Below are positions 1 through 7,036 of a stretch of DNA of 7,317 nt, in pieces (position 1 is the stretch's first letter; each line of letters starts with the position of its first letter). The notes beneath the pieces were generated by a model that saw only the letters and a program-made list of their open reading frames with translations, had not been told where the DNA came from and ran no database searches. This stretch comes from an uncultured Aquincola sp. (GTDB lineage: Bacteria > Pseudomonadota > Gammaproteobacteria > Burkholderiales > Burkholderiaceae), in NCBI GenBank assembly GCA_937883885.1, contig CAKZXL010000178.1, positions 1-7,317 on the forward strand, read 5' to 3'. The position numbers and the translations under genes are program-made.

Positions 1-1
1 G

Positions 2-55
2 GCGCTGACGGAGGCCATGGGCATGCTCAACCACCATTTCGCAGCAGCCGCCTGA
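2..55 (+). CDS. tnpA: IS6100 transposase, C-terminal 17 residues (5' end outside window)
   Basis: Reading frame 2 encodes ALTEAMGMLNHHFAAAA and stops at TGA 53-55, which is the C-terminus I recall for the IS6100 DDE transposase (about 264 residues). The catalytic DDE domain lies outside the window, so activity cannot be judged. The gene reads towards the captured operon, but ends 41 bp before the inverted repeat begins. Confidence 0.88.
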   Translation, partial: ALTEAMGMLNHHFAAAA

Positions 56-95
56 TCGGCGCAGAGCGACAGCCTACCTCTGACTGCCGCCAATC

Positions 96-109
96 TTTGC
101 AACAGAGCC
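96..109 (-). repeat. IS6100 right terminal inverted repeat (IRR)
   Basis: On the minus strand these 14 bases read GGCTCTGTTGCAAA, the IS6100 terminal repeat. The outermost base is 109. The adjoining 8 bp (110-117, aaccatgc) are the candidate target-duplication sequence on this side. They match neither the 8 bp inside the right-hand IS copy (gcaaaaat) nor the 8 bp inside the 17-bp remnant (cccgccag). Confidence 0.93.
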
Positions 110-297
110 AACCATGCAGACATGGCCTTGCCGACGGCGCCATAGCCTGCGGCCGGGCCGCTAAGCGGGAGGGTCGTGCCGATCTTGATCTCGCTGTCTG
201 TTACGCCTTGGATGCCCGCGCCCTGCGCGCGGGTCAGACCAGAAACGCCCGTCAGCATGGCGCCGGAAAGCATGGTGATGAATTGTCTTTTCTGCAT
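110..297 (-). pseudogene. Periplasmic ligand-binding protein of a branched-chain amino acid-type ABC transporter, N-terminal fragment cut by IS6100
   Basis: The fragment encodes 62 codons: a basic start (MQKRQF), a hydrophobic signal-peptide core, a likely processing region near residues 23-25 (TRAQG), then a mature start containing VTDSEIKIGTTLPLSGPAA and a GYGAVGKA stretch. This is the typical opening of LivK-like (Peripla_BP_6) binding proteins: first beta strand, then the ligand-loop SGPAA. Family members are about 380-400 residues, so some 85% is missing. The ATG at 295-297 has an AGGAG site at 303-307, 5 nt away. It lies 43 bp after the dehydrogenase gene, so it was probably the seventh gene of the operon, with permease and ATPase genes once following. 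The frame stays open across the IS6100 junction to base 1, adding at least 37 foreign residues. No ligand-binding protein can result. The ligand is unknown; the context suggests an organic acid related to the pathway substrate. Confidence 0.85.
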
Positions 298-340
298 GAT
301 GTCTCCTGTTGTGGTTGGATGGGTCAGGTAAATTGATACG

Positions 341-1123
341 TCAGCGCGGCGCCATCCGAATGGCACCATCCACACGAATGGACTCGGCGTTCATGTAGCC
401 GCAAGTGACGAGAAACTCGACGGTCTGCGCGAATTCATCGGGGTCACCCAACCGCTTGGGAAAGGGCACGCTGGCCGCCAGCGCCTGTTTGACGTTGTCT
501 GGCAGGCTCAACAGCAAAGGTGTACCGAAGATCCCCGGCATGATGGTGTTGATCCGAATCCCTTCGTCCATCATGTCGCGCGCGATTGGAAGGGTCATAC
601 CCACGATTGCTGCCTTGCTGGCCGCATAGCTGGCCTGGCCGACTTGGCCGTCCTGCGCGGCGGCCGAAGCGGTGTTGACGATGGCGCCGCGGTCGCCATC
701 GGCGAGCGGCGCGAGCGTCAACATACCCGCAGCTGACTTGGCGATGCAGCGGAAGGTGCCCACCAGGTTGATCTGAATGATGCGATTGAAACGATCTGCC
801 GCGCATGGGCGGATTTCGCCGGTTTTCTTGTCGCGGCTGACAGTCTTGACGGCATCGGCAGTGCCGGCGCAGTTGACCAAAATGCGTTCCTGCCCGATCG
901 CGGCGCGGGCCTTGGCGAAGGCTGCGTCCACCTGCTCCTCGGACATCACGTCCACATTGCAGTAAACGCCGCCAAGCTCGCTTGCCAAAGCCTGGCCGAC
1001 GGCTTCGTTCATGTCGAAGATGGCGACTTTGACGCCGTGGCTCGCCAAGAGTCGGGCCGTGGCAGCTCCCAGACCGGAAGCCCCCCCGGTGATGACGGCA
1101 GAAATGTCGGAATTCAGTTTCAT
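341..1123 (-). CDS. HSD10-type short-chain dehydrogenase, probable 3-hydroxy-(2-methyl)acyl-CoA dehydrogenase
   Basis: A 260-residue classical SDR that likely oxidises the 3-hydroxyacyl-CoA to the 3-ketoacyl-CoA with NAD+. The dinucleotide motif TGGASGLG is at 12-19, and Asp37 at the end of strand 2 favours NAD over NADP. NCAG is at 84-87, and the catalytic tetrad is Asn119, Ser153, Tyr166 and Lys170 (YAASK). The stretches GQVGQASY, GMTLPIARD, IFGTPLL, VPFPKRLGDP and the ending DGAIRMAP are those I know from human HSD17B10 (2-methyl-3-hydroxybutyryl-CoA dehydrogenase) and its bacterial homologues. The insertion around residues 93-108 (KTVSRDKKTGE) is also an HSD10-like trait. Length fits the family. 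The start ATG 1121-1123 has AAGGA at 1130-1134, 6 nt away. It lies 30 bp after the hydratase stop and is the last intact gene of the operon. The family call is firm; preference for 2-methyl substrates is inferred from family and context. A steroid hydroxyl substrate is possible, as HSD10 is promiscuous. Confidence 0.93.
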   Translation of the reverse strand: MKLNSDISAVITGGASGLGAATARLLASHGVKVAIFDMNEAVGQALASELGGVYCNVDVMSEEQVDAAFAKARAAIGQERILVNCAGTADAVKTVSRDKKTGEIRPCAADRFNRIIQINLVGTFRCIAKSAAGMLTLAPLADGDRGAIVNTASAAAQDGQVGQASYAASKAAIVGMTLPIARDMMDEGIRINTIMPGIFGTPLLLSLPDNVKQALAASVPFPKRLGDPDEFAQTVEFLVTCGYMNAESIRVDGAIRMAPR

Positions 1124-1153
1124 GGCTTTTCCTTGATAGAGGACAGACAGGCG

Positions 1154-1954
1154 TTAATGGCCAGTGAAATTGGGGGCACGCTTGCCCAAGAATGCCGCTT
1201 GCCCTTCCAGGTTGTCGGCCGAACGCAAAACGACGAAGAAATTGCGCTTCTCATGCTCCAGGCCCTGCGCGAGCGGAGTTTCAAAGCTGGCCAAGGCCGC
1301 GTCTTTCGCCAGAACCACGGCCAGTGGCGAATTGGCCGCAATCCGGCTGGCCATCGCCAACGCCGTCGGTAGGGCTTGGCCGTCGGCCGTCACTTCAGCG
1401 ACGATGCCGAAGTCGCAGGCTTTGCGGGCGTCAATGAAATCGCCGGTCAGCAGCAGGGCCATCGCCTTGGACTTGCCGATGGCATGGATCAGGCGCTGGG
1501 TGCCACCGGCGCCAGGAATGGCGCCCAGCTTGACTTCCGGCACGCCGAACTTGGCGGACTCGCCGGCGATCACGATGTCGCAGGCCAGCGCCAGTTCCGT
1601 GCCGCCGCCCAGCGCGACCTTTTCGACCGCCGCAATGACGGGCTTAGGAAATCTCCCCAGTTCCGAAAAGAAGTCCCAGCCCGTCGGTCCGCGATCACCC
1701 ATCAGTGGCGCGGCGCGCAGAACCTCGAACGCCGTGATGTCAACTCCTGCGCAAAACACTCCCTCGGCACCGGTGATGACGACGGCTCGCACAGCATCGT
1801 CGTCGCGCAGTTGCGCAAGCTGTGCGCGCAGGCCATCGAATACCGTGCGGTTCAAGCTGTTCTTCGCACGGGGGCGGTTGATGGTCAACGTGACAATGGC
1901 GCCTTCGCGGCTGACGAGCACTTCGCTGGATTCGCTCATGTTGGCCACGCTCAT
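1154..1954 (-). CDS. Enoyl-CoA hydratase (crotonase family)
   Basis: A 266-residue crotonase that should add water across the 2,3 double bond of the enoyl-CoA. The first oxyanion-hole segment is CAGVDI at 68-73; the second is ALGGG at 114-118. Both catalytic glutamates of true hydratases are present: Glu120 in GGGTELALACD (rat crotonase Glu144) and Glu140 in FGVPEVKLG (Glu164). GAIPGAGGTQRL follows at 145-156, and the C-terminal helix SADNLEGQAAFLGKR is typical. A lyase or isomerase role is less likely because both acidic residues are kept. One oddity is VEKVALGGG, where NGxALGGG is usual. I chose ATG 1952-1954, which overlaps the thiolase stop by 4 bp (ATGA) and gives the standard family length. 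The frame is open up to 2047, but that part overlaps thiolase coding sequence. A second ATG at 1937-1939 is possible. No strong Shine-Dalgarno site precedes either, so translation probably depends on coupling to the thiolase. Confidence 0.92.
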   Translation of the reverse strand: MSVANMSESSEVLVSREGAIVTLTINRPRAKNSLNRTVFDGLRAQLAQLRDDDAVRAVVITGAEGVFCAGVDITAFEVLRAAPLMGDRGPTGWDFFSELGRFPKPVIAAVEKVALGGGTELALACDIVIAGESAKFGVPEVKLGAIPGAGGTQRLIHAIGKSKAMALLLTGDFIDARKACDFGIVAEVTADGQALPTALAMASRIAANSPLAVVLAKDAALASFETPLAQGLEHEKRNFFVVLRSADNLEGQAAFLGKRAPNFTGH

Positions 1955-3132
1955 GCCAGTCGCTCGATGATGGTTGTATTGGCCGTGCCCGAGGCCTCGC
2001 AGATGGTTTGCAGGCCATAGCGGCCGCCCCGGCGCTCCAGCTCGCACAGCAGGTCGGTGAGCATGCGCGCGCCGGTGGAACCCAGCGGATGGCCGATCGC
2101 CACCGAGCCGCCGTTGACGTTGAGGCGATCATCCGGAATGCGGAATTCCTGCTGGAACATCAGCGGCACTCCGCCAAAGGCTTCGTTGACTTCAAACAGG
2201 TCAATGTCGGCCAGGCTCAGACACGATTCCTTCAGCGCCTTGCGGGTGGCATCGAGAACAGCGGTGAACTGGATGACGGGGTCGGCTGCCGCCACGGCAG
2301 TGCTGACGAAGCGCGCTCGCGGCACCAGGCCATGCTGTTTGGCATAGGCGCGGCTGGCGATCAGCAGCGCAGCGGCTCCATCGCTGATCTGCGACGAGTT
2401 GGCGGCCGTGGTGGCGCCGTCTGCGGAAAACACGGGCTTGAGCGTGGCCATCTTTTCGAGGTTGGGGTCCGCGCGCATGCCCTCATCGGCGGTGATGATC
2501 GGGCTGTCCGGGTCGGCCGGGTCCTCGTTCAGCCGCACCAGTTGATCTTGGACACGGCCGGCCTGCGATGCCGCGATGGCGCGCCGATGGCTGCGCACGG
2601 CGAAAGCGTCCAGGGCCTCGCGCGTGAGGCCGAAGCGCTTGTTCATCAACTCCGACGAGACGCCTTGCGGCAGCAGCGGGTTGTCCTGGTAGCGCGCCAG
2701 TTCGCGCGGGCTGTATTGCGAGCCCAGCGGCGCGCCGGGCTTGAACGAAGGTGGCATGGGAGCCTGCGACATCGACTCCACCCCGGCCCCGATAACCAGT
2801 TGGTAGGCACCAGCCTGGATACCGTGCACGGCAAAGCTGACCGCTTGCTGGCCGGAGCCGCATTGCCGGTCAACCGTCACAGCCGGGACGGATTCGGGCA
2901 GTCCCGCTGCCAATACGGCATGACGTCCCAGGTTGCCGTGCTGTTGATCCCACTGCAGCACGCAGCCAACGATCACATCGTCCAGATCTGCGGGGTTGAC
3001 GCCGGAGCGCTCGACCAGTTGGCGTAGCGTCTCGCCCAGCAGATCGACGGGGTGCCATTTCTGCAGGCGCCCACCGCGTTTGCCCACCGGGGTGCGCAGA
3101 GCACCGACGATGACGGGTTCATGGTCATTCAT
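1951..3132 (-). CDS. Acetyl-CoA acyltransferase (3-ketoacyl-CoA thiolase), FadA5/FadA6-like
   Basis: A 393-residue degradative thiolase that should cleave 3-ketoacyl-CoA with free CoA, giving acetyl-CoA or propionyl-CoA plus a shortened acyl-CoA. The nucleophile is Cys91 in DRQCGSGQQA. NEAFG is at 316-320, the catalytic His348 lies in GGSVAIGHPLGSTGAR, and the acid/base Cys378 is in CEASGTAN. NSSQISDGAAA at 245-255 is also standard. Most thiolases have CxGGG at the last motif. A CEGxGxAN-type ending with TIIERL is what I recall for actinobacterial steroid thiolases such as FadA5, so I place it near that group. The family is certain; steroid substrate is not shown. The ATG 3130-3132 has AGGAG at 3139-3143, 6 nt away. 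It follows the ligase by 27 bp, and its stop overlaps the hydratase start. The protein is complete with no missing catalytic residue. Confidence 0.94.
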   Translation of the reverse strand: MNDHEPVIVGALRTPVGKRGGRLQKWHPVDLLGETLRQLVERSGVNPADLDDVIVGCVLQWDQQHGNLGRHAVLAAGLPESVPAVTVDRQCGSGQQAVSFAVHGIQAGAYQLVIGAGVESMSQAPMPPSFKPGAPLGSQYSPRELARYQDNPLLPQGVSSELMNKRFGLTREALDAFAVRSHRRAIAASQAGRVQDQLVRLNEDPADPDSPIITADEGMRADPNLEKMATLKPVFSADGATTAANSSQISDGAAALLIASRAYAKQHGLVPRARFVSTAVAAADPVIQFTAVLDATRKALKESCLSLADIDLFEVNEAFGGVPLMFQQEFRIPDDRLNVNGGSVAIGHPLGSTGARMLTDLLCELERRGGRYGLQTICEASGTANTTIIERLA

Positions 3133-3159
3133 GTTGTTCTCCTGTAGAAAAAGGTTGGC

Positions 3160-4827
3160 TCACTCTGCGTAGCGGCCCGCATGCTCGGCGCGTATGCGCT
3201 TCTTGTCGAGCTTGCCGACGCTGGTCTTGGGGATGGCTTCGACAAACAGGACCTGATCGGGCAACTGCCACTTTGCGAAGGCGCTGGATAGGTGTTCCTG
3301 CAGTTGTTCCTGGGTTGCCTGCTGGCCGGGCTTCAGCACCACCAGGGCCAGCGGCCTTTCCTGCCACTTCGCATGAGGAATGCCGACCACCGCGGCATCA
3401 CGCACGGCGGAATGGCCCATGAGCAGGTTTTCCATGTCGATGGAAGAAATCCATTCGCCGCCGCTCTTGATCACGTCCTTGATGCGGTCAGTGACCTTGA
3501 GGTAGCCGTTCTCGTCCACCGTGCCGACATCGCCCGAGCGCCACCACCCGCCCACCAAGAAGCGATCACCAGAATCGGGCATGTCGTGGTAGCTGGTCGT
3601 GATCCAGGGGCCGCGCAGGCAAATCTCTCCGGCCGACTGGCCGTCGTGCGGCAGGTCCTGGTCGTTGGCATTTAGGATGCGGATGTCCACGCCAGTCAGG
3701 ACCAGGCCCTGCTTGCGCTTGAGATTCCACCGCTCCTCCTGGGTCAAGCGGTTACTCAGCGTGGGCTTGAGACGGTTGACGGTCACCAGCGTAGTGGCTT
3801 CGGTGGCGCCGTAGGCGTGCACCACCTCAGCGCCCGTGAGGTTGTAGAAACCGATCATCATCGACAGCGGTGGCTCGGAGGCACCAGACAGCATGCGCAT
3901 GCGGCCAAAGTCCGGCTTGACCGGCATCGTCTCGATGTACTGCAGCATCGGTTGGAAGATGGCCGGCGCGCCATTGGTGATGGTCACACCCTCGGCGATC
4001 ATGGCGTCAACCAGCGGCTTGGTGTCTTCGGCAGCGTAGCGGCCAGGCAGCACGATCTTGTCGGCCAGCAGCGTGGCGGCCTGTGGCAGGCCCCAGCACT
4101 GCCCGTGGAACATGGGCGTGATGAGCATGACGCAGTCGTCCAGCGTCATGCCCAAATTAGTGGCCATGGCCGTGGAGTGCAAGTAGATGCCGCGGTGCGA
4201 GTAGTACACGCCCTTGGGCTTGCCTGTGGTGCCGGTGGTATAGCAGGCGCTGTAAGCCGAGGTTTCGTCAATCTCGGGCCAGTCGATCTTCGTGTCGGCA
4301 GCGGCCAGCAGGTCTTCATAGTGCAGCAGCGGCTTCAGCGTGGTCTTGATCTGGTCCAGCGGCTTGTCGGTCATGACGATCCAGCCCTTGATCTGGGGGG
4401 AGTTCGCTGCAACGGATTCGGCGATCGGCAGCAAGGACTCGTCCACGCAGACGTAAGACACCTTGCTGTGGCCAACCACATAGCCCAAGTCCTCAGCGCC
4501 TAGGCGCAGGTTCATCTGCAGCATGACCGCGCCCAGGCCGGGGATGGACCAGTACAGCTCGAAGTGGCGCCGACTATTCCAGTCTAGGATGCCGACCCGG
4601 TCGCCCGGCTCGACGCCTAGTGCGCGCAGTGCATTGGCACTGCGGCAGACGCGCGCGTAGCACTCGGCATAGGTGTAGCGATCCCAGCCACCATCGGGTG
4701 TGCGGTAGACGATCTCCTGGTCCCCGTGGGTGCGCGCGGCGTGCCGGATCAGCGTCGTAGTGTTGAGCTGGCGCTCGTTACCCGTGGTGGACGGGCATCC
4801 GCGAACGAGCTGGGTGGTAGCTGTCAT
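3160..4827 (-). CDS. Acyl-CoA synthetase (AMP-forming fatty-acid-CoA ligase), AlkK-like
   Basis: A 555-residue ANL-superfamily ligase that activates a carboxylic acid with ATP and CoA via an acyl-adenylate, the entry step of the pathway. The phosphate loop [11 protein letters not shown] is at 196-206, followed by YYSHRG. The A5 motif YGATEAT is at 339-345, GWWRSGDVG (Asp433) at 427-435, and [16 protein letters not shown] (Arg448) at 446-461. The adenylation Lys539 is in [23 protein letters not shown] at 240-248 resembles the medium-chain ligase AlkK. The substrate cannot be read from sequence. The ATG 4825-4827 overlaps the racemase stop by 4 bp (ATGA) and has AGGAG at 4836-4840, 8 nt away. 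The frame is open for 80 more codons upstream, but that part overlaps the racemase gene and has no ligase-like sequence. No transmembrane segment is evident, so the protein is probably cytoplasmic. Confidence 0.94.
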   Translation of the reverse strand: MTATTQLVRGCPSTTGNERQLNTTTLIRHAARTHGDQEIVYRTPDGGWDRYTYAECYARVCRSANALRALGVEPGDRVGILDWNSRRHFELYWSIPGLGAVMLQMNLRLGAEDLGYVVGHSKVSYVCVDESLLPIAESVAANSPQIKGWIVMTDKPLDQIKTTLKPLLHYEDLLAAADTKIDWPEIDETSAYSACYTTGTTGKPKGVYYSHRGIYLHSTAMATNLGMTLDDCVMLITPMFHGQCWGLPQAATLLADKIVLPGRYAAEDTKPLVDAMIAEGVTITNGAPAIFQPMLQYIETMPVKPDFGRMRMLSGASEPPLSMMIGFYNLTGAEVVHAYGATEATTLVTVNRLKPTLSNRLTQEERWNLKRKQGLVLTGVDIRILNANDQDLPHDGQSAGEICLRGPWITTSYHDMPDSGDRFLVGGWWRSGDVGTVDENGYLKVTDRIKDVIKSGGEWISSIDMENLLMGHSAVRDAAVVGIPHAKWQERPLALVVLKPGQQATQEQLQEHLSSAFAKWQLPDQVLFVEAIPKTSVGKLDKKRIRAEHAGRYAE

Positions 4828-5894
4828 TTCTTTGTCTCCTGAGTGGTTGCGTTGAGAGCCTGGAACCGTGGGGCCGGAGCCGCTTCGATGGCGCCGGAGG
4901 GGGTGGATTGGTAGATGCCCCTTGCCGCGTTGTGCGGATGCCGAACTGACTCGGCCAAGCTGAGCACAGGCGCAAAGCAGGCGTCGCTGCCTTCGAGCAA
5001 TTCGCACCAGTGCGCCCGGGGCCTGCTGCGGATAAGGGCCACGATGCGCTCCTTCAGCGCTGGCCACTTCGCAGTTTCGTACTGCTCGGCAGGGTTGACG
5101 TCCGTCAGGCCCAGCTTTGACAGCAGCAGTGCGTGGAATGCGGGCTCTACCGCCGCGAGGCTGATGAAGCCGCCGTCGGCGCAGGCATACACGTCATAGA
5201 ATGGCGAATCGTGAAACGGACTCGGCTGCGCGCCATCGATCTGCCCATTGGCGCGAATCCAGTGCACCAGCGTGCCCAGCATGGCCACGATGTCGACTAT
5301 TGCCGCGTCCACGACCCTGCCTTGACCGGTGGCGCGCGAATCGACCAACGCACAGGCGACGCCAAAGGCAAGGCCCAGCGCCCCCGTCGCGTCCCCGAGT
5401 ACCGAGGGCGGCACGATAGGCGCCTGCCCCCTCCGCGCAGACAGCGACAGCAAGCCCGTCAACGCGACATAGTTCAGGTCATGGCCAGCGGCCTGGGCGA
5501 GCGGGCCGTCCTGGCCCCAGCCCGTCATCCGGCCGTAGACCAACCGGGGGTTGCGCGCAGCGCATTCGGCGGGACCGAGGCCCAGCCGCTCCATCACACC
5601 TGGGCGATAGCCCTCGATCAGGGCGTCGGCCTGGGCGATCAGCGCCAGAGCGCGCACCTTGCCGTCGGCCGACTTCAGGTCTATGACCTCGACTGTCTTG
5701 CCGCGGTGTAGCGGATTCCTCGCCGCTCCGCCCAGCAGCTGCGCTCCAGCAGCCTGCTCGGCCCGTGTCAGCACGATCACCTCGGCGCCCATGTCGGCCA
5801 GCATCATGGCGGCCAGCGGGCCCGGCCCGAGGCCCTCGAACTCCACCACGCGGATGCCGTTTAGCGGCGTCCGCAGCGTGTGCGGCGCGTTCAC
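4824..5894 (-). CDS. Alpha-methylacyl-CoA racemase-like family III CoA-transferase (CaiB/BaiF fold)
   Basis: A 356-residue protein. The N-terminal block VVEFEGLGPGPLAAMMLADMGAEV (17-39) is typical of alpha-methylacyl-CoA racemases (AMACR, mycobacterial MCR). From memory of M. tuberculosis MCR, catalytic His126, Asp156 and Glu241 correspond to His138 (GHDLNY), Asp168 (VLGDATG) and Glu250 (AAVEPAF). The CoA-binding arginine corresponds to Arg97 (GYRPGV). All are present, which favours racemase over CoA transfer. The enzyme would interconvert 2R- and 2S-methylacyl-CoA through an enolate, so that the stereospecific dehydrogenase can use both. Length matches MCR (about 360). The start is GTG 5892-5894, overlapping the dehydrogenase stop (GTGA), with GAGGAAG at 5897-5903. 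Upstream in-frame codons up to 6065 overlap the dehydrogenase and look non-coding. A CoA-transferase role cannot be excluded, but the gene next to a dedicated CoA ligase makes it less needed. Confidence 0.9.
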   Translation of the reverse strand: MNAPHTLRTPLNGIRVVEFEGLGPGPLAAMMLADMGAEVIVLTRAEQAAGAQLLGGAARNPLHRGKTVEVIDLKSADGKVRALALIAQADALIEGYRPGVMERLGLGPAECAARNPRLVYGRMTGWGQDGPLAQAAGHDLNYVALTGLLSLSARRGQAPIVPPSVLGDATGALGLAFGVACALVDSRATGQGRVVDAAIVDIVAMLGTLVHWIRANGQIDGAQPSPFHDSPFYDVYACADGGFISLAAVEPAFHALLLSKLGLTDVNPAEQYETAKWPALKERIVALIRSRPRAHWCELLEGSDACFAPVLSLAESVRHPHNAARGIYQSTPSGAIEAAPAPRFQALNATTQETKK

Positions 5895-7036
5895 AGCTTC
5901 CTCGCGATCAGTTCCTTCATGACCTCGTTCGCGCCGCCGTAGATCTTCTGCACGCGCGAGGCGGCGTACATGCGCGCGATCGGGTACTCGGCCATGAAGC
6001 CATAGCCGCCGAACAACTGCAAGCATTCGTCGGTCACACGGCACTGCTGTTCTGTGCACCACCACTTAGCCATGTACGCAGCCTCGTCGTCGAGCGTTCT
6101 GTCCAGCAGCCGCTGCGTGCAGTCGTTGACGAAGGTGCGCACCACGTGGGCGATGGTGGCCAGCTCGGCCAGCTTGTGGCGCGTGGTCTGCATGTCGAAC
6201 AACGGCGCGCCGAAGATCTTGCGCTCCTTTGTGTATTCGATGGTCAGCTCCAGGGCTCGGTCGATGACGGCCGCCGCTGGCACCGCGATGGACATCCGCT
6301 CGTAGGGCAGCTGGCTCATCAACTGCTTGAATCCATGGCCTTCGACGCCCCCCAGCAACTGGTCAACCGGCACACGCACCTCGTCGAAGAAGAGTTCGGC
6401 CGTGTCCGACGCCGGCATGCCGATCTTTTCGAGTAGGCGGCCCACGCGAAACCCGGGTAGGTTTTCGGTCTCCACCACGATCAGCGACAAGCCCCGGCTC
6501 CCCGCTTCGCCGGTGCGCGCAACCACGATCAGCAGGTTGCAGGTGAAGCCATTGGTGATGAAGGTCTTGGCGCCGTCGATCACGTAGTGGTCGCCATCGC
6601 GACGCGCGCGGGTGGCGATGGCCTTGAGATCCGTTCCACAGCTTGGCTCGGTCATCGCGATGCCGGCCAGCATCTCGCCGTTGTTCAGCTTGGGCAGCCA
6701 GCGCTGCTTCTGTGCCTCGGTGCCGAAGTCCATGATGTAATGCGAGGCGATGCTGTGCACCGTGACGTTGTTGGGCATTTCGGCCTTGGTCAGCTCGTCC
6801 TGCACCACCAGTTGGTAGGCGATGCTGGCACTGGCGCCGCCGTAAGCCTCTGGCATTTCGGGCAGCAGAAAGCCCATTTCGCCGAAGGGCCGCCAGGTTT
6901 CGCGCGGGATGTAGCCCTGCTCGCGCCAGCCAGGCAACTTCGGCGCCATTTCGGCGGCGATGTAGCGGCGAACCTGGTCGCGAAAGGTCTCGATGTCGCT
7001 GTCCATCCAGGGTTGGCGGTGCAGTTGCGGCAGCAT
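5891..7036 (-). CDS. Acyl-CoA dehydrogenase, LCAD/isovaleryl-CoA dehydrogenase-like active site
   Basis: A 381-residue FAD enzyme that introduces the 2,3 double bond into an acyl-CoA, passing electrons to ETF (no ETF genes here). The first family signature AMTEPSCGTDLKA is at 127-139; KERKIFG is near 270-276; QLFGGYGF is at 340-347. The C-terminal loop reads YGGANEV (366-372), with glycine where medium- and short-chain enzymes carry the catalytic glutamate. The base is instead likely Glu246 in PYERMSIA, the helix-G position used by long-chain and isovaleryl-CoA dehydrogenases. The ending RVQKIYGGANEVMKELIAR resembles ACADL. The second family signature is imperfect: YAASR stands where YxDAR is usual. 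I chose ATG 7034-7036, which has a strong AGGAG (7044-7048) 7 nt upstream. An upstream TTG at 7088-7090 is in frame but has no ribosome site. First gene of the operon. Chain length and branch preference are inferred. Confidence 0.94.
   Translation of the reverse strand: MLPQLHRQPWMDSDIETFRDQVRRYIAAEMAPKLPGWREQGYIPRETWRPFGEMGFLLPEMPEAYGGASASIAYQLVVQDELTKAEMPNNVTVHSIASHYIMDFGTEAQKQRWLPKLNNGEMLAGIAMTEPSCGTDLKAIATRARRDGDHYVIDGAKTFITNGFTCNLLIVVARTGEAGSRGLSLIVVETENLPGFRVGRLLEKIGMPASDTAELFFDEVRVPVDQLLGGVEGHGFKQLMSQLPYERMSIAVPAAAVIDRALELTIEYTKERKIFGAPLFDMQTTRHKLAELATIAHVVRTFVNDCTQRLLDRTLDDEAAYMAKWWCTEQQCRVTDECLQLFGGYGFMAEYPIARMYAASRVQKIYGGANEVMKELIARKL

Larger units (their letters stand above)
1..109 (+). 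mobile_element. IS6100: IS6100 right end (partial copy, left flank)
   Basis: This is the terminal 109 bp of an IS6-family element that I recognise as IS6100. It carries the 3' end of the transposase gene, a 41-bp non-coding tail and the 14-bp terminal inverted repeat with its outer edge at base 109. The rest of the element lies left of the window. Bases 19-109 are an exact 91-bp inverted copy of 7227-7317, so the two window edges carry the same IS end facing each other. IS6-family elements move by replicative transposition through cointegrates and often leave copies on both sides of a captured segment. Identification is from memory of the IS6100 end; the internal 91-bp identity is seen directly. 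Confidence 0.93.

Noticed and set aside
1..109. Class 1 integron (In4-type) context, in which IS6100 is common
   Set aside because: No integrase, attC site, 3' conserved segment or Tn402 end is visible next to either IS6100 piece.
97..336. Plus-strand open frame starting in the IS6100 repeat
   Set aside because: It lies opposite the binding-protein fragment and has no family resemblance or ribosome site.
1164..3027. Long plus-strand open frames opposite the hydratase and thiolase (1164-1970 and 2008-3027), and a similar one at 3817-4503
   Set aside because: They are antisense shadows produced by GC-rich codon bias. They show no recognisable domain, while the minus strand carries full catalytic motifs.
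4828..5067. 80-residue N-terminal extension of the ligase
   Set aside because: It overlaps well-conserved racemase coding sequence in another frame and has no ligase-like residues. ATG 4825-4827 has a good ribosome site.
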